NCBI RefSeq assembly: GCF_900177715.1
Contig: NZ_FXWG01000004.1
Location: forward strand, 1 to 64,000
Length of the DNA: 64,000 bases
DNA from: Altererythrobacter xiamenensis
GTDB lineage: Bacteria; Pseudomonadota; Alphaproteobacteria; Sphingomonadales; Sphingomonadaceae
Direction of reading: 5' to 3'
The notes under the pieces were generated by a model. It saw only the letters and a list, made by a program, of their open reading frames with translations. It was not told the origin of the DNA and did no database searches. Below are positions 63,413-64,000 of the stretch, one piece after another; the first letter of the stretch is position 1; every line of letters starts with the position of its first letter. The translations under genes and the position numbers were made by a program.

Positions 63413-64000
63413 ATGCCCACAGAGCTCGACAAGACACTCGATGCAATCATGGACAAGCTGACGGCTGAAGGAATGCCCGCCGAAACAGTCCCCTTCACGC
63501 GCGGCGGCGTGGACATGCCCTCGCTCAAGCTCGCTCCGCCTGCCCTCAACCATTATTTCGCGCATTACTGCAACGAACATAAGGATGCAGACTTTCTCAT
63601 CGATGGCGATACCCGCCTGACATTCGGCGAAACGTGGCAGGCCGCGCGCCATGTTGCGGCAGGCCTGGTGGACACGCATGGCGTCGCCAAGGGCGACCGC
63701 GTCGGTATCGCGGCGCGCAATTCGGCCAACTGGATCGTGGCCTACATGGGCATCCTGCTCGCCGGTGGCTGCGCGACCCTGCTCAACGGTTTTTCGAGCG
63801 GCGAAGAACTTGCCGATCAGCTCGAGCTCGTCGGATGCAAGCTGCTGCTTGCCGATGCCCAGCGCGCCAAGCGGCTCGATGGTCACGAGCACGGCGCCAA
63901 GATCGTGCTGTTCGAGCACGGCGGCAAGCCATCCGATGGTCTGGCCCAGATCTGGGGCGATCCGGGCGAGCGCACGTTCCTCGACGTCGGTCCCGACGAC
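63413..64000 (+). CDS. AMP-binding acyl-CoA synthetase, N-terminal part (cut by window end)
   Basis: A partial coding region of 196 codons running off the window. The ATG follows GGAGAGGCG. The visible part has FAHYCNEHKDADFLIDGDTR, LTFGETWQAARHVAAGLVDT, GVAKGDRVGIAARNSANWIV and ILLAGGCATLLNGFSSGEEL, which match the N-terminal domain of adenylate-forming acyl-CoA synthetases (fatty-acid CoA ligase-like). The AMP-binding P-loop lies beyond the window. It has no stop in this frame within the window, and its codon usage resembles the neighbours. Substrate unknown; divergent from lgt. Confidence 0.85.
   Translation, partial: MPTELDKTLDAIMDKLTAEGMPAETVPFTRGGVDMPSLKLAPPALNHYFAHYCNEHKDADFLIDGDTRLTFGETWQAARHVAAGLVDTHGVAKGDRVGIAARNSANWIVAYMGILLAGGCATLLNGFSSGEELADQLELVGCKLLLADAQRAKRLDGHEHGAKIVLFEHGGKPSDGLAQIWGDPGERTFLDVGPDD

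Overview
This is a gene-dense, GC-rich chromosomal window (a sampled gyrB line, 45001-45060, is 62% G+C) from an alphaproteobacterium. The gene families point to Sphingomonadales, most likely Erythrobacteraceae (Erythrobacter/Qipengyuania/Altererythrobacter type). The signs are a CYP153-type P450, a TonB-dependent receptor, leucine-degradation genes, a class I ribonucleotide reductase with nrdA and nrdB separated, HWE-type signalling, and GANTC sites clustered at cell-cycle genes. The taxonomic call is inference from family memory, not a database search. There is no rRNA, CRISPR array, transposase or prophage; one tRNA-Gly is present.

Layout. 1-6000: tail of a cation exchanger, a saccharopine-dehydrogenase-like reductase, a putative zinc TonB receptor with a His/Glu-rich insert, tRNA-Gly, and a thioredoxin/TPR co-chaperone with a Lon-substrate-domain protein. 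6101-9752 (minus): argB, yggT, folD, a lipoprotein and marC. 9841-13967: mostly small envelope proteins, including two genes of 47 and 55 codons. 14087-16562 (minus): nrdB followed with almost no gap by a low-GC pair, DUF4145 then DUF3800, the clearest accessory insertion in the window. 16831-21876: small proteins, a diguanylate cyclase, a GntP-type permease and a PilZ protein. 21903-23981: nrdA, with a 557-bp GANTC-rich upstream gap. 24539-31057: LysR, an acidic lipoprotein, a hydrolase, a TonB-domain protein behind an 11-base G tract, nadB, two small CxxC proteins, and an ABC ATPase with a methyltransferase. 32123-41188: small secreted or zinc proteins, then a tightly overlapping minus operon (HhH-GPD glycosylase, divergent Nramp, nth, nitronate monooxygenase), a CYP153-type P450, guaA and a 26-codon micro-ORF. 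41555-51353: acyl-CoA synthetase, M20 peptidase, then gyrB and four plus-strand genes for membrane or secreted proteins. 51358-56690 (minus): TetR, a DUF1295 protein, an acyltransferase, and an ivd/membrane protein/mccB leucine-degradation operon. 56880-64000: an HWE histidine kinase, an osmoprotectant ABC transporter whose permease and binding protein are fused, midA, lgt, and the start of a second acyl-CoA synthetase.

Functionally, most of the window is housekeeping: dNTP synthesis, topology, GMP, NAD, folate and arginine synthesis, base-excision repair and lipoprotein maturation. The best candidates for something undescribed are the DUF4145/DUF3800 pair riding behind nrdB, the GANTC clusters at both nrd genes, the Nramp-like protein lacking the usual metal-site residues and sandwiched between two DNA glycosylases, the conserved-looking micro-proteins, and the small membrane protein translationally coupled on both sides inside the leucine operon.
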